The position numbers and the translations under genes are program-made. A DNA stretch of 16,367 nucleotides, taken from contig JAFROU010000012.1 of assembly GCA_017429465.1 (NCBI GenBank), positions 1 through 16,367 on the forward strand, given 5' to 3'. This stretch comes from Candidatus Saccharimonadota bacterium. GTDB taxonomy: Bacteria; Patescibacteria; Saccharimonadia; Saccharimonadales; Nanosyncoccaceae. Below, in pieces: positions 6,651 through 14,634 of the stretch (the stretch's first letter is position 1; each line of letters opens with the position of its first letter). Below the pieces are notes generated by a model that was given only the letters and a program-made list of their open reading frames with translations, did no database searches and had not been told where the DNA came from.

Positions 6651-8260
6651 ATGCATAAATTCTTTTCATTGTTAAAAGCTAACCTAGTAGACAACCTAAA
6701 TCCGTTTGCTATAAATACTAGGAGTAAAAATAAAAAATCGAGAAAACTTGCGCCATTTTTCCTAGTCATCATGATGATGGGTATTATGTTCATGTATGCC
6801 GAAATGATGAACGAAGAATTAGCTAAATACGGCGCGGAGTTTGTACTACTGGCTTTAGCAGCGTTAGCAATTACGATTCTAACTTTTATGGAAGGCATTT
6901 ATAAATCAGGCAACCTACTTTTTAAATGCAAAGACGATAACTTAATGTTATCTTTACCAGTTGAGCGTAGTACGGTCTTTTTGGCCGTGTATTAAGATTT
7001 TATTTGTTTGAATTAATCTACAATTCCCTCTTTTTAGTGCCGATAATTATTTCTTACGCGATTCATATTAATCCAAGTTTTAGTTTCTATATTGCTACGG
7101 TTTTTGCACTCCTGCTTCTGCCAATCGTGCCAATTATTCTTTCTTGCGTCATCGGCATGATTATCACGCGTTTTGCGTCTAATTTTAGGTTTAAAAATTT
7201 AGTTCAAATAGTTTTGACTACCATCATAATGGTGATTCTAATCTTTATCTCGTACAATACTGAAGGACTTATTACTAATATTGCGCAGAATGCAACTAGT
7301 ATTAACGACTTCATCGTGAAGCTATATTATCCTGTTGGCGAATACGTAAAACTAGCTACTGATTTTAACGTATTAGAATTGTTAATTTATGTTGTTCTGC
7401 ATTTGGTTTTATTCGCAATTGCGGTTTGGGGACTTGGAAAAGTGTATTTTGGCGTTATCTCACGCGCAATGACGGTCAAAGTCGCACACGTCAAAAAAGA
7501 TTACATAGTTAAAACTAATGGCATTACTAAAGCCTTAATAAAAAAAGAGTTTAGGCGCTTTGTGTCATCGCCAGTTTTTGTGGTCAACGCAGGTTTTGGT
7601 TTAGTGCTGTTCGTTATCGCTTGTGTCGCATCGGTAGTAAAGTCTGATTTTATCATGCAGGCAGTTGGGCAAATGCTTGGCATTATGCCAGAAGAAGCCA
7701 TAAAATATATTCCAGTGGTACTACTGGCATTAATCATTTTTACGTCGCGTATGTCGTCAATTACGAGCTCTATGATTTCGCTTGAAGGTAAGTCTTTTAA
7801 TATCATTAAAGTCTTGCCGGTGAAACCTTTTACAATTATCTTTGCCAAAGTACTCACAGCAGTTTCGGTTATTATTCCGGTGCTATTGGCCGGCGATTTA
7901 ATTATTTTTCTTTTTTACAAAGTTAGTCTGCTTAATATGTTGATGATTATTGTGGCATCAGTTGTGCTCCCCTTTGTGGCAGAGTTAATCGGTATTATTG
8001 TAAATCTCAAATATCCAAAAATGGATGCCAATAATGATACAGAAGTAGTTAAGCAGAGTACCAGTTCCACTGTAGCGGTTTTTGCCGGTATGTTTCTTGC
8101 TGGGATTACAATTTTTGGATTGTTCTACTTCGTGACAAATATTCCAGTCAGCTTAATTGTGGCGCTCGGCCTTGGTTTTTATACTTTACTCTTTGCGCTG
8201 CTGATGCTGTATTTGAAGCATAAAGGTGTTGAAGATTTTGAATCAATTAACGTGCCCTAG
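6651..8260 (+). pseudogene. ABC exporter permease (putative ABC exporter family), frameshifted
   Basis: Two frames join into one about 536-residue polytopic membrane protein if one base is added near 6984-6987 (a CC where CCC would read LARVLRFYL). The first frame (6651-6995) holds the cytoplasmic N-terminus, two membrane segments and the LPVERSTVFLA elbow typical of exporter permeases. The second supplies many further hydrophobic segments, a KKEFRRFVSSPVF segment starting the second half and a second LPVKPFTIIFAK elbow near the ATPase contact. This two-fold layout matches putative ABC exporters of about 540 residues. The true start is ATG 6651, 1 nt after the ATPase stop, with GGAG 7 nt upstream. 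The last 14 nt overlap the convergent ADP-ribosylglycohydrolase gene. Confidence 0.85.
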
Positions 8261-9347
8261 TCTGATACTTTTTTAACCATTTTTCATCCGTCACGTCGCC
8301 ATTCGTATCGATTGGAACGCCCGTGGCTAGATCATCGGCTAATTCTAAAATCACGTCCTTTAATTCGACTTCATCTTTGTAATAATCTGGGATTTTGTTA
8401 TAGCCTAATTTAGCACCAACAATGTTTCCAGTAATGGCTCCTGTTGAATCAGAATCTCCGTCATGATTAACTGCACAAACTACAGCGTCTTCAAAACTAT
8501 CATTATGGCGAATTGCACTAAATAGGGCAATCGCTACCGCTTCTTCTGCTACCCAGCCTTCGCCAAGTTTTTTAATCGCAGTTTGATCATCTTCTTTGGA
8601 GCTTGCTAAATCAACAGCCTTTATTAGAAGCGTTTTGATCTCTTTCTGTTCTTCTGGCCACGGATGAACTTCCTTAAATTTGGATTTGCGGTAATCTTTT
8701 TCATCGACACGGACAATCTTTTCAATCTTCCAGTTTTCCATGGTTTTAATGGCTTTTTTTGTTGCCTCAAGAACAGTGTCGTTGCTGTTTGCAAGATTAG
8801 AAATTACTTCGGCAAGCACAAAAGCAGAAAGAATAGCCAGCGGGTGTCCGTGCGTAAGTGCGCAGGTCTCGGCCGCAATTTGTCCTGGCGTAATTAAATA
8901 AAGGCCGATTGGCGCAACGCGCATCACTCCGCCGCAACCTTTACTGTTATTAATTGGCTCGTCCAATGTTCCGGCCTTGCCAGATGATAATGCGTCTATG
9001 CAGGTCATACCAGGATCGCGCAGCACGTTTAGTTCTGGTAAGTCGCGAATCCAGGACACTGCCATATGTTTTGGGGCGCGCTGTTGAGTATTGAGCCAGT
9101 CAAGATAACTGAGATAAACTGCTTCTGATGGTTTCGTGGCAATGCCACGCAGAGTGTGGCGAGTTTCGCGCCACAAAATGCCACAAGCCGTAAATAGTGT
9201 CATTTGCGTGTCGTCAGAAATAATCCCACTTTCAAGGCGTGTCGCTTGTTTTGGTTTAACGCCACGTTCAAATTCAATTTGATAGCCCAGCGCATCGCCA
9301 ATGGCACCGCCAATCATGGAGCCACGAACTTTATCTCGAACCGCCAT
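8247..9347 (-). CDS. ADP-ribosylglycohydrolase (DraG family)
   Basis: A 366-residue enzyme expected to cleave ADP-ribose from modified protein or nucleic acid with a dinuclear metal centre. The family motifs are all visible: GAIGDALG at 14-21, the metal-binding SDDTQM at 44-49, GCGGVMRVAPIGL at about 137-149, THGHP at 165-169, GWVAEEAVAIALFSA at 264-278, and the second metal-binding segment NHDGDSDSTGAI at 294-305. No catalytic residue appears missing. It is the last gene of a four-gene operon; its start overlaps the previous gene by 17 nt and has an AAAGAGG ribosome site inside it. No ADP-ribosyltransferase is recognisable nearby, so the target is unknown. Confidence 0.93.
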   Translation of the reverse strand: MAVRDKVRGSMIGGAIGDALGYQIEFERGVKPKQATRLESGIISDDTQMTLFTACGILWRETRHTLRGIATKPSEAVYLSYLDWLNTQQRAPKHMAVSWIRDLPELNVLRDPGMTCIDALSSGKAGTLDEPINNSKGCGGVMRVAPIGLYLITPGQIAAETCALTHGHPLAILSAFVLAEVISNLANSNDTVLEATKKAIKTMENWKIEKIVRVDEKDYRKSKFKEVHPWPEEQKEIKTLLIKAVDLASSKEDDQTAIKKLGEGWVAEEAVAIALFSAIRHNDSFEDAVVCAVNHDGDSDSTGAITGNIVGAKLGYNKIPDYYKDEVELKDVILELADDLATGVPIDTNGDVTDEKWLKKYQTRAR

Positions 9348-10017
9348 TTTTTGCCTCTTTAGCGGCTAGCCAAAATTGAAATTCTTTATCTAGTGGTGGT
9401 ACGTGACATTTTTTTCGAAAGGATTTTTGAAAATCAAGGTAGGCATCGTAATCGTCGATTTTACTCCACTTCACATCTTTCAGTGTTTGATCAAAAGCGT
9501 AGTTAAGATCTAGAAATTCGTCTGGAAATAGTTTTTTTCTAATCCCATCAATAATATAACTATCAACTGGAATATGACAAAATGGATAGACCTTTTTAAC
9601 ATTCTCGTCACCAGCAATGGCTAGATGTTTGAGTGACATATTGATCCACTTTTGAGCCAGTCCAACGGTAAAGTTAAAATTATAATTTGCAAAGATTTGT
9701 TTTAATTTAACTACTGTTTCTAGATGCCATTTATCAAAATTATCTTGCGTGTCAGCATTAATTGTTTTTAGCCTTTGTTCTAGACATTCATTTGCTTCAG
9801 AAAGTAATTCAACCTTTTTAGGAAAATGCCCGATGCCAGTTAGTCGACGTTTTAAAGTTTCGTAGGCGACATTAATGGCAGAGCTATATAAACCGTGGCA
9901 GTTTTTCTTATCATAATAATACTTGTAGGCAGTATCCCAATCGGTGCCTGGAAATAGCCGGCCTTTAGAAACTGAAATCAGAAAATCAAGCTTATCTTTT
10001 TTGCTAATACTATCCAT
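9331..10017 (-). CDS. Conserved-looking protein of unknown function (228 aa)
   Basis: I do not recognise the family. The protein is soluble and mixed alpha/beta, rich in Lys, Asp and aromatic residues. The most conserved-looking stretch is VGLAQKWINMSLKHLAI (about 118-134) followed by CHIPVDSYIIDGI; both look like functional segments rather than linkers. The N-terminus carries ISKKDKLDFLISVSKGR. It starts 1 nt after the stop of the 45-residue acidic gene and overlaps the ADP-ribosylglycohydrolase gene by 17 nt, so all are co-translated. By context it could act with the glycohydrolase, as a partner or regulator, but no ADP-ribosyltransferase motif is seen. Confidence 0.8.
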   Translation of the reverse strand: MDSISKKDKLDFLISVSKGRLFPGTDWDTAYKYYYDKKNCHGLYSSAINVAYETLKRRLTGIGHFPKKVELLSEANECLEQRLKTINADTQDNFDKWHLETVVKLKQIFANYNFNFTVGLAQKWINMSLKHLAIAGDENVKKVYPFCHIPVDSYIIDGIRKKLFPDEFLDLNYAFDQTLKDVKWSKIDDYDAYLDFQKSFRKKCHVPPLDKEFQFWLAAKEAKNGGSR

Positions 10018-10018
10018 A

Positions 10019-10156
10019 TTATGGCTTTATTTTATCGTCCGATTTTTCAGCGGTTTTATCAGTGTCTAATTCGTCTGATATATTAACGTCAAGATCGATG
10101 TCGTCATTAAAACCGTAGTCATCCCTGGCGTCATCAAAATCGTCTTCGTCGAACAT
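10019..10156 (-). CDS. Small highly acidic protein (45 aa)
   Basis: A short frame starting with ATG at 10154-10156 encodes about 45 residues beginning MFDEDDFDDARDDYG; close to half are Asp or Glu, with Lys only near the C-terminus. It has the best ribosome site of its operon (AAGGAAGGA, about 10161-10170), lies 2 nt after the stop of the DUF308-type gene, and its stop is 1 nt before the next start. That placement makes it a real gene rather than chance. Acidic small proteins can mimic nucleic acid or serve as antitoxin-like partners, but no such role can be shown here. Confidence 0.75.
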   Translation of the reverse strand: MFDEDDFDDARDDYGFNDDIDLDVNISDELDTDKTAEKSDDKIKP

Positions 10157-10158
10157 AT

Positions 10159-10848
10159 TTATCCTTCCTTTAATTCGCCTGCATTATCATTTTTTAAAGT
10201 TTTCACAATGTCTTTACCATCCTTTACTACGCCTTTAAGCGAATCGACTGATAAAGTTAATATCATCTCTAGCGTGCCGGCAACCGTGGTTAAAATACCC
10301 AACAAAATAATAGCGGTTAGGCCAATGGTTTGAGCAGTGAGAATGAAATAAATACCAAGTGCAAATTCAAGTACAGTAAGAATGATTTTAAACTTCCAAA
10401 CGTTATCAATGTTTTGGCGGTTTTGGACTAGGTATATGACGCCAAATACGCCGTTTAAGATGGAAAAGCCACCTGCCATAATATTAAGTACTGTATTCAT
10501 TAGTTGCTCGTTGCTAATTAGAAAGACGCCTAAGCAAACTACTAAGAGACATAGAATCGTTTCAAGAACGGTGATAATAAGTGCCTTTTTACTGACTTTA
10601 GTTTGGCGTTCACTTTGTTCTTGTTTGATGTTGGCATGAATATAGCCAACTCGGTACGACGTCCAGAGCGATAACGCTGCACCAATTAGGATGATAAAAG
10701 TTGGAATAGTTTTAGTGTCGTTGCCATTGCCGTTAAAACCGGAAATAGTCATCATAATACCAGACATCAACATCATAGTGCAAGCCACAAGTTTATTCTG
10801 CAAAAAGATCATATATGCTTTCATTCCACGTTTTAATAATCCGCTCAT
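10159..10848 (-). CDS. DUF308/HdeD-like multi-pass membrane protein (229 aa)
   Basis: The protein has about six hydrophobic segments in hairpin pairs with short polar loops and a charged C-terminal tail (VKDGKDIVKTLKNDNAGELKEG), matching DUF308/HdeD-type membrane proteins of unknown or stress-related role. I place the start at ATG 10846-10848 (MSGLLKRGMK), because a TATAAT ends 6 nt upstream of it; a start at 10890 would lie upstream of that promoter. There is no Shine-Dalgarno site, so the transcript is predicted leaderless. It is the first gene of the operon that continues to the ADP-ribosylglycohydrolase. Confidence 0.82.
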   Translation of the reverse strand: MSGLLKRGMKAYMIFLQNKLVACTMMLMSGIMMTISGFNGNGNDTKTIPTFIILIGAALSLWTSYRVGYIHANIKQEQSERQTKVSKKALIITVLETILCLLVVCLGVFLISNEQLMNTVLNIMAGGFSILNGVFGVIYLVQNRQNIDNVWKFKIILTVLEFALGIYFILTAQTIGLTAIILLGILTTVAGTLEMILTLSVDSLKGVVKDGKDIVKTLKNDNAGELKEG

Positions 10849-10854
10849 ATTTCT

Positions 10855-10860
10855 ATTATA
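10855..10860 (-). promoter_or_regulatory. -10 element for the DUF308-glycohydrolase operon, leaderless
   Basis: TATAAT on the minus strand ends 6 nt before the ATG at 10846-10848. A -35 is not obvious. This element decides the start of the downstream membrane protein. Confidence 0.65.
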
Positions 10861-10891
10861 ACTTAATTGTGACATTTTGGTAGCATACATA

Positions 10892-10914
10892 AACCCCAGC
10901 CAAAGACTGGGGTT
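10892..10914 (-). terminator. Hairpin terminator after the 147-aa gene
   Basis: AACCCCAG (10892-10899) pairs perfectly with CTGGGGTT (10907-10914) around a 7-nt loop. The following T-tract on the minus strand is short, so termination may be partial. Confidence 0.65.
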
Positions 10915-10944
10915 AGTGGGAAGAGGAAGGTATGGCTCTAGTGT

Positions 10945-11388
10945 TTATGCGCGCCAGTCGCCAGTGGGCAGAAAAGCCGAAACATCCTTGCCGAGTTTGC
11001 GTCTGCGTTTGAATTCCGCCCACTCCTTGTCGGTCAGCTTGTGCATAAAATGTGCATCGTAGAAACGATACCACTTCATGAATAGCTCCGCATCTGGAAT
11101 GATGGTTTTGCCAAATTGCGGTTCGTTGACTGGTATATTATTCCGTTTACAAATGGTGTAGATGAGATAGTTTATTGAATACCTCAGCTCTTGAATGTGA
11201 CGCTGTGTGGATTCAAACATCTCGTCTGATATATGGCCATGCGCGTAATCACGACTCGCATCATGACCTTCATGCCATGCTGCATAGGAAACAGAATAAT
11301 AATTTAAAAATAGTTCCCAGTCCGCCATCGTTTCAACTTGTTTTGGGTCATATCCGCCAGGATCTAAGCCATAAATCCGATTTTTCAT
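10945..11388 (-). CDS. Protein of unknown function (147 aa)
   Basis: I do not recognise the family. It is a soluble, mostly helical protein rich in Trp, Tyr and His, with a YDPKQVETMADWELFLNYY segment near the N-terminus, a central helical part (QRHIQELRYSINYLIYTI) and a basic KRRRKLGKD patch before a C-terminal LPTGDWR. I choose ATG 11386-11388 over the TTG one codon upstream because the AGGAGG site (about 11396-11401) is then 7 nt away. It has its own promoter and terminator and is the last chromosomal gene before the tRNA-fragment boundary. Confidence 0.8.
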   Translation of the reverse strand: MKNRIYGLDPGGYDPKQVETMADWELFLNYYSVSYAAWHEGHDASRDYAHGHISDEMFESTQRHIQELRYSINYLIYTICKRNNIPVNEPQFGKTIIPDAELFMKWYRFYDAHFMHKLTDKEWAEFKRRRKLGKDVSAFLPTGDWRA

Positions 11389-11481
11389 CAAAACACCTCC
11401 TGTCTTTTAAAAAATCTGACTGGCACTTGCACCTTCCTAAAGAACAAATTCTATAAAAAACACTCCCATAGAATCAATAAT

Positions 11482-11509
11482 ATTATATCATAAATCTTTG
11501 GATTAACAA
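11482..11509 (-). promoter_or_regulatory. Promoter for the 147-aa gene
   Basis: On the minus strand TTGTTA (11504-11509), a 16-nt spacer and TATAAT (11482-11487) preceded by TGA. The predicted leader is about 85 nt; it contains a 7-bp inverted repeat (ATTCTAT/ATAGAAT) near its 5' end. Confidence 0.7.
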
Positions 11510-11588
11510 ATTAAAAACTGTTGGCGGAAAGCGGTATGGCTGTCATTTCTTTTTCTGGTTTTTACTCAAGGCCCATAGATTTTAGCAT

Positions 11589-11617
11589 AAAAAACCGTAA
11601 GCGTTTTGTGCTTACGG
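11589..11617 (-). terminator. Terminator just downstream of the tRNA fragment
   Basis: A perfect 8-bp stem (11595-11602 with 11610-11617), a 7-nt loop and six T on the minus strand. It begins 17 nt after the CCA end of the tRNA fragment and is best read as the native tRNA gene terminator, left on the chromosomal side. Between 11392 and 11588 I see only the promoter and leader of the 147-aa gene. Confidence 0.85.
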
Positions 11618-11633
11618 ATAATAGTAACCTACA

Positions 11634-11677
11634 TGGAGCCGCGACCGGGATTTGAACCCGGGACCTCATCCTTACCA
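11634..11677 (-). tRNA. 3' half of tRNA-Thr(GGU): partial gene, putative att site
   Basis: Reading the minus strand from 11677: the 3' part of an anticodon loop with anticodon GGT (11674-11676), 3' anticodon stem GGATG, a 5-nt variable loop AGGTC, a perfect T-arm (CCGGG/CCCGG around TTCAAAT), 3' acceptor strand TCGCGGC, discriminator T and an encoded CCA (11634-11636). All spacings are canonical for the 3' half. The 5' half is missing: the 5' anticodon stem would need CATCC and the acceptor GCCGCGA, and neither is found upstream. This is not a working tRNA. A fragment that starts in the anticodon loop and runs to the 3' end is the usual duplicated target left by tyrosine-recombinase elements that integrate in tRNA genes. 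Confidence 0.8.
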
Positions 11678-11727
11678 CTAGAAATCATCCGCAAACATAT
11701 AATTATGCGAAGACTTAGCCGTCAGCA

Positions 11728-11756
11728 TTCACGAAAAAAGTAATCTTTGCTATAAT
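11728..11756 (+). promoter_or_regulatory. Promoter of the small structured RNA
   Basis: TTCACG (11728-11733), a 17-nt spacer and TATAAT (11751-11756) preceded by TGC. The predicted transcription start is near 11763. Confidence 0.6.
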
Positions 11757-11761
11757 AAGAG

Positions 11762-11817
11762 CATAAGTCAGCCCTCCGTATGGTTTCGGCCATATGTAGC
11801 AATCGGGCTGATTTTTT
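11762..11817 (+). ncRNA. Candidate 56-nt structured RNA ending in an intrinsic terminator
   Basis: Between the promoter above and a run of six T (11812-11817) lies a nested fold: outer stem TCAGCCC/GGGCTGA (11768-11774 with 11805-11811), inner stem CGTATGG/CCATATG (11777-11783 with 11790-11796, one G-U) capped by a 6-nt loop. The internal loop is uneven, 2 nt on the left and 8 nt (TAGCAATC) on the right. The helicase gene has a separate promoter after the T-run, so this appears to be its own transcription unit rather than an attenuator. No known RNA family is recognised. Confidence 0.5.
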
Positions 11818-11827
11818 GTGGTAATTA

Positions 11828-11836
11828 TGTTATAAT
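11828..11836 (+). promoter_or_regulatory. Extended -10 promoter for the HelD-like gene
   Basis: TGTTATAAT ends 12 nt before the ATG, predicting a 5' leader of about 6 nt with no Shine-Dalgarno site. Confidence 0.6.
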
Positions 11837-11848
11837 ATTAGATAGAAT

Positions 11849-14587
11849 ATGCATATAAGTTTTGCGGCTGTAGATATTATTCGTGCCATCAAAAAAGCGC
11901 TTAGCGATGGCAGTTTTAATGTGGCAAAAAATCTTTATAGTAAAAACAAAGAATCAATTAAGGAAAGTTTCCCGAGCGAATATCAAGAGTTCGAAAAGAT
12001 ATTCAGCAAGTCTGCCTCGTCTAAAAAAGTAGTACGCAAAACTGAATCAAAACAAAAAAAGAATATCTCAACTCAAATTGTTACGAAGCCGAAGATTAAA
12101 CAACAGAACGTTCATTACGTTGAGATGCTCAAACATCTAAAGGCTGGGCGCCCTATTCCGGCATACCGAATTTATGATAACTACAGGCCAATTTCGAAAG
12201 AAGATTTTATTAATCTATGCAAGAAAATCCTAAAATCCGGCGAGCTAAAGAACACGATGAATTACGAGCATGCCACCGAAGGCCTTAAAAGGATTATTGG
12301 CGCACTAGAAGGCGGCTCAAACGGTGAAAATATTTTTAGCGGCGTCGTGACGGGCGTTTCGGACCATAAAGCGCCTAGAAAAACAATCGAGATACATAAA
12401 ATCAATAATCCGTATCCAGATATAATTTTTGGTGAGATGAATGAGCCAACCGAGAAAGTTCACATAGGCTGGTTTAGCGATTATTCAAAATATAAGAAAA
12501 CCACACTCCAGCAAGACTACATTAATTCTTCTGCTGACCTCGTCGATTTATCAGACGATATTCGTTATATGGATAGAGATCAAAGGCTGGACGCGATTGC
12601 AGAAAGAGATCTGATTTCGAGACGAAAATCATATATCCAAAAAAGCATCGGAAATATGGATCTCATAGCTAAAGAGCCGTTTTTCGCAAGGCTAGACTAT
12701 GAAAAACTATCGAATAGTCACGAAAATAAAATTGTTTATATCTCAAAAATTAATAATATAGAGGACTACCCCTCTCAAAAGAATAAAGTCTATTATGCGG
12801 ACTGGAGAGCTCCCATTGGTGATTTATTCTATAAAACTAGTGACGCTCTTGGCAAAACAAGATTCTCCGGCGACGATATCGATGTTGTATTAAATGGTAG
12901 AATTATCGTACGCAACGGTAAACTAATAAGGCTCGACGCTAATTCCAAAAAATCAAAAAACAATAATATCGGGAACGATATTCTGCAAGAAAAACTATCC
13001 CAGTCTTCTGGCGATAAGATGAATGAGGTCGTAGAGACGATCCAGGTTGAACAGAACGAAATAATTAGACATACCGGAAATCAAGACTTAGTTATTCAGG
13101 GCTCGGCTGGTTCCGGTAAGACTATAATTGGCGTACATAGGATAGCTTATCTTATGTATTCCGAATCTATCCGAAACGATTCTGTTATTTTTATTTCTCC
13201 AAATGAAAACTTCTCAAGCTATATTTCCGATGTTTTGCCAGAGCTTGGCGAGAATAACATGCCAATCGTTACAATGTCGCAAATTATCAGGGCTATTCTA
13301 TTTAGCTTGATCCCTGAATCGTCACTTGAGGACTTTAGCTCTTTTATTGAAGAGTACTTCGATAAAGGATATGACAAAGATATAGCGCTTAAGTATTCGG
13401 ATGATTTTAGCTATAAGTTTTCACAAATCGTAAACAATATCAATTATGAAGAGGTTTCGTTTAATCTAAGATCTGTAATGGATTCTCCGCTGAATTTAAT
13501 CAGGGTTCAAAATCGCAAGAATGAAGCGTCTCAAGTCTATAGTTCCTTACTGGGGATCGGGGACTTTAGTGATTGTAATAAATATGAAAACTCAGTTTTT
13601 GCGGCTATACTATGGGCAAAAATTAGTAACACGACATTAAAACTTAGGCCGGAAGCTCGGGATAATTATGTTCTCTGCTCCGAGAACGACATAGATAAAG
13701 CAATCGCGGCTCAGGCACAGTATGATGATTTGATGAAGACGGTTTGGAGGAAAGCGAAGAAAAATGAAATCGAAACCGAAAAAACTGGAAGCGGAAGACA
13801 TGAGATAAAAGTTGAATACAGATACACTGAGGAAAGAATCAGAAAAGAACTAGAAACCCACGATTATGAATTGATAGGCCGCACTTTTTCTAAGATGAAG
13901 AAAGACTATTATTCCACCGACAATCATAGTAATGTCTTACATATCGTCGTCGATGAAGCGCAAGATTATTCGCCTTGGCATATTTATTTATTGAGAACCG
14001 TATTTCCTAACGCTCACTTTACTATACTAGGCGATGAAAACCAAAACCTGAACCCTTATTTCATGAAATCGAAATTAACAGACCTATTACCAGACGCTGA
14101 CTATATTGGCGTCAAAAAAGCCTACCGTTCAAGCCCTGAGATTATAGAATATACAAACAAAATTCTTGGCGAAAACATACGTGCAGTTCGTGAGTCGAAC
14201 AATATACCAGTCACAGAATTATCTATAAACGATTATAGAAATATTTCAGTAGAGACAATAGCCGGTAGTATTAAATCAATTACCGACAACGGACTAAAAA
14301 ATATCGCGATCATCTGTAGAGACCATAAAACTAAACAATTCTTAATTGAGACTACGGAGAAATTAAGCATATCAAGCCTCGACATTAAAATCTATACTAC
14401 ATACGAGGCAAAGGGATTAGAGTTCGACGCCGCGATCGTAGTTGATACTTACAAGCAAAACGAAAAAGAATTACTATATACCGCTTGTACGCGCGCTCAG
14501 CATCAGTTAATTATATACAAAATAGCCAACGATCATAACTCATCCACTAGCCTATTTGGTAGAATATCTAATTTCTTTAATAAATAA
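11849..14587 (+). CDS. HelD-like UvrD/Rep-superfamily ATPase (912 aa)
   Basis: A superfamily 1 ATPase most like HelD, the factor that removes stalled RNA polymerase from DNA. HelD-type features: ARLDYE at about 280-285, YYADWRAPIGDLFY at 315-328 (the DWRAP-x-x-x-LFY block), Q-motif IQVEQNEIIR at 398-407, and Walker A QGSAGSGKT at 417-425. Then come DEAQD at 702-706, GDENQN at 728-733, AYRSSPEI at 758-765, YEAKGLEFD at 852-860 and YTACTRAQHQLII at 877-889. The region between Walker A and DEAQD is an insert of about 270 residues, where HelD carries its polymerase-bound arms. The N-terminal 220 residues, with a Lys/Ser-rich linker at about 52-85, exceed typical HelD (about 690-780 aa). It is the first gene inside the element. 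Helicase versus polymerase-recycling function cannot be proven from sequence. Confidence 0.88.
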   Translation: MHISFAAVDIIRAIKKALSDGSFNVAKNLYSKNKESIKESFPSEYQEFEKIFSKSASSKKVVRKTESKQKKNISTQIVTKPKIKQQNVHYVEMLKHLKAGRPIPAYRIYDNYRPISKEDFINLCKKILKSGELKNTMNYEHATEGLKRIIGALEGGSNGENIFSGVVTGVSDHKAPRKTIEIHKINNPYPDIIFGEMNEPTEKVHIGWFSDYSKYKKTTLQQDYINSSADLVDLSDDIRYMDRDQRLDAIAERDLISRRKSYIQKSIGNMDLIAKEPFFARLDYEKLSNSHENKIVYISKINNIEDYPSQKNKVYYADWRAPIGDLFYKTSDALGKTRFSGDDIDVVLNGRIIVRNGKLIRLDANSKKSKNNNIGNDILQEKLSQSSGDKMNEVVETIQVEQNEIIRHTGNQDLVIQGSAGSGKTIIGVHRIAYLMYSESIRNDSVIFISPNENFSSYISDVLPELGENNMPIVTMSQIIRAILFSLIPESSLEDFSSFIEEYFDKGYDKDIALKYSDDFSYKFSQIVNNINYEEVSFNLRSVMDSPLNLIRVQNRKNEASQVYSSLLGIGDFSDCNKYENSVFAAILWAKISNTTLKLRPEARDNYVLCSENDIDKAIAAQAQYDDLMKTVWRKAKKNEIETEKTGSGRHEIKVEYRYTEERIRKELETHDYELIGRTFSKMKKDYYSTDNHSNVLHIVVDEAQDYSPWHIYLLRTVFPNAHFTILGDENQNLNPYFMKSKLTDLLPDADYIGVKKAYRSSPEIIEYTNKILGENIRAVRESNNIPVTELSINDYRNISVETIAGSIKSITDNGLKNIAIICRDHKTKQFLIETTEKLSISSLDIKIYTTYEAKGLEFDAAIVVDTYKQNEKELLYTACTRAQHQLIIYKIANDHNSSTSLFGRISNFFNK

Positions 14588-14605
14588 TCAGTATCCGTTA
14601 TCGTG

Positions 14606-14614
14606 TGATATAAT
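14606..14614 (+). promoter_or_regulatory. Extended -10 promoter before the scaffold remnant
   Basis: TGATATAAT with no good -35, 86 nt upstream of the scaffold start codon. A hairpin follows in the leader. Confidence 0.5.
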
Positions 14615-14634
14615 GGTTTTATACATAAGCAATT

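Noticed and set aside
6383..6898. Minus-strand 171-codon frame across the ABC ATPase/permease junction
   Set aside because: It is a shadow of conserved ATPase motifs (Walker B, H-loop) on the other strand.
11669..11683. D-arm-like TTCTAGTGGTAAGGA suggesting a tRNA that lost its anticodon arm
   Set aside because: Reading the same bases as the 3' side of a tRNA-Thr anticodon loop and stem gives canonical spacing (5-nt stem, 5-nt variable loop, U33, anticodon GGT), so the D-arm likeness is coincidental.
11762..11817. Known riboswitch (fluoride or preQ1 type) upstream of the HelD-like gene
   Set aside because: The conserved cores of those families are not present, and a separate promoter follows the terminator.
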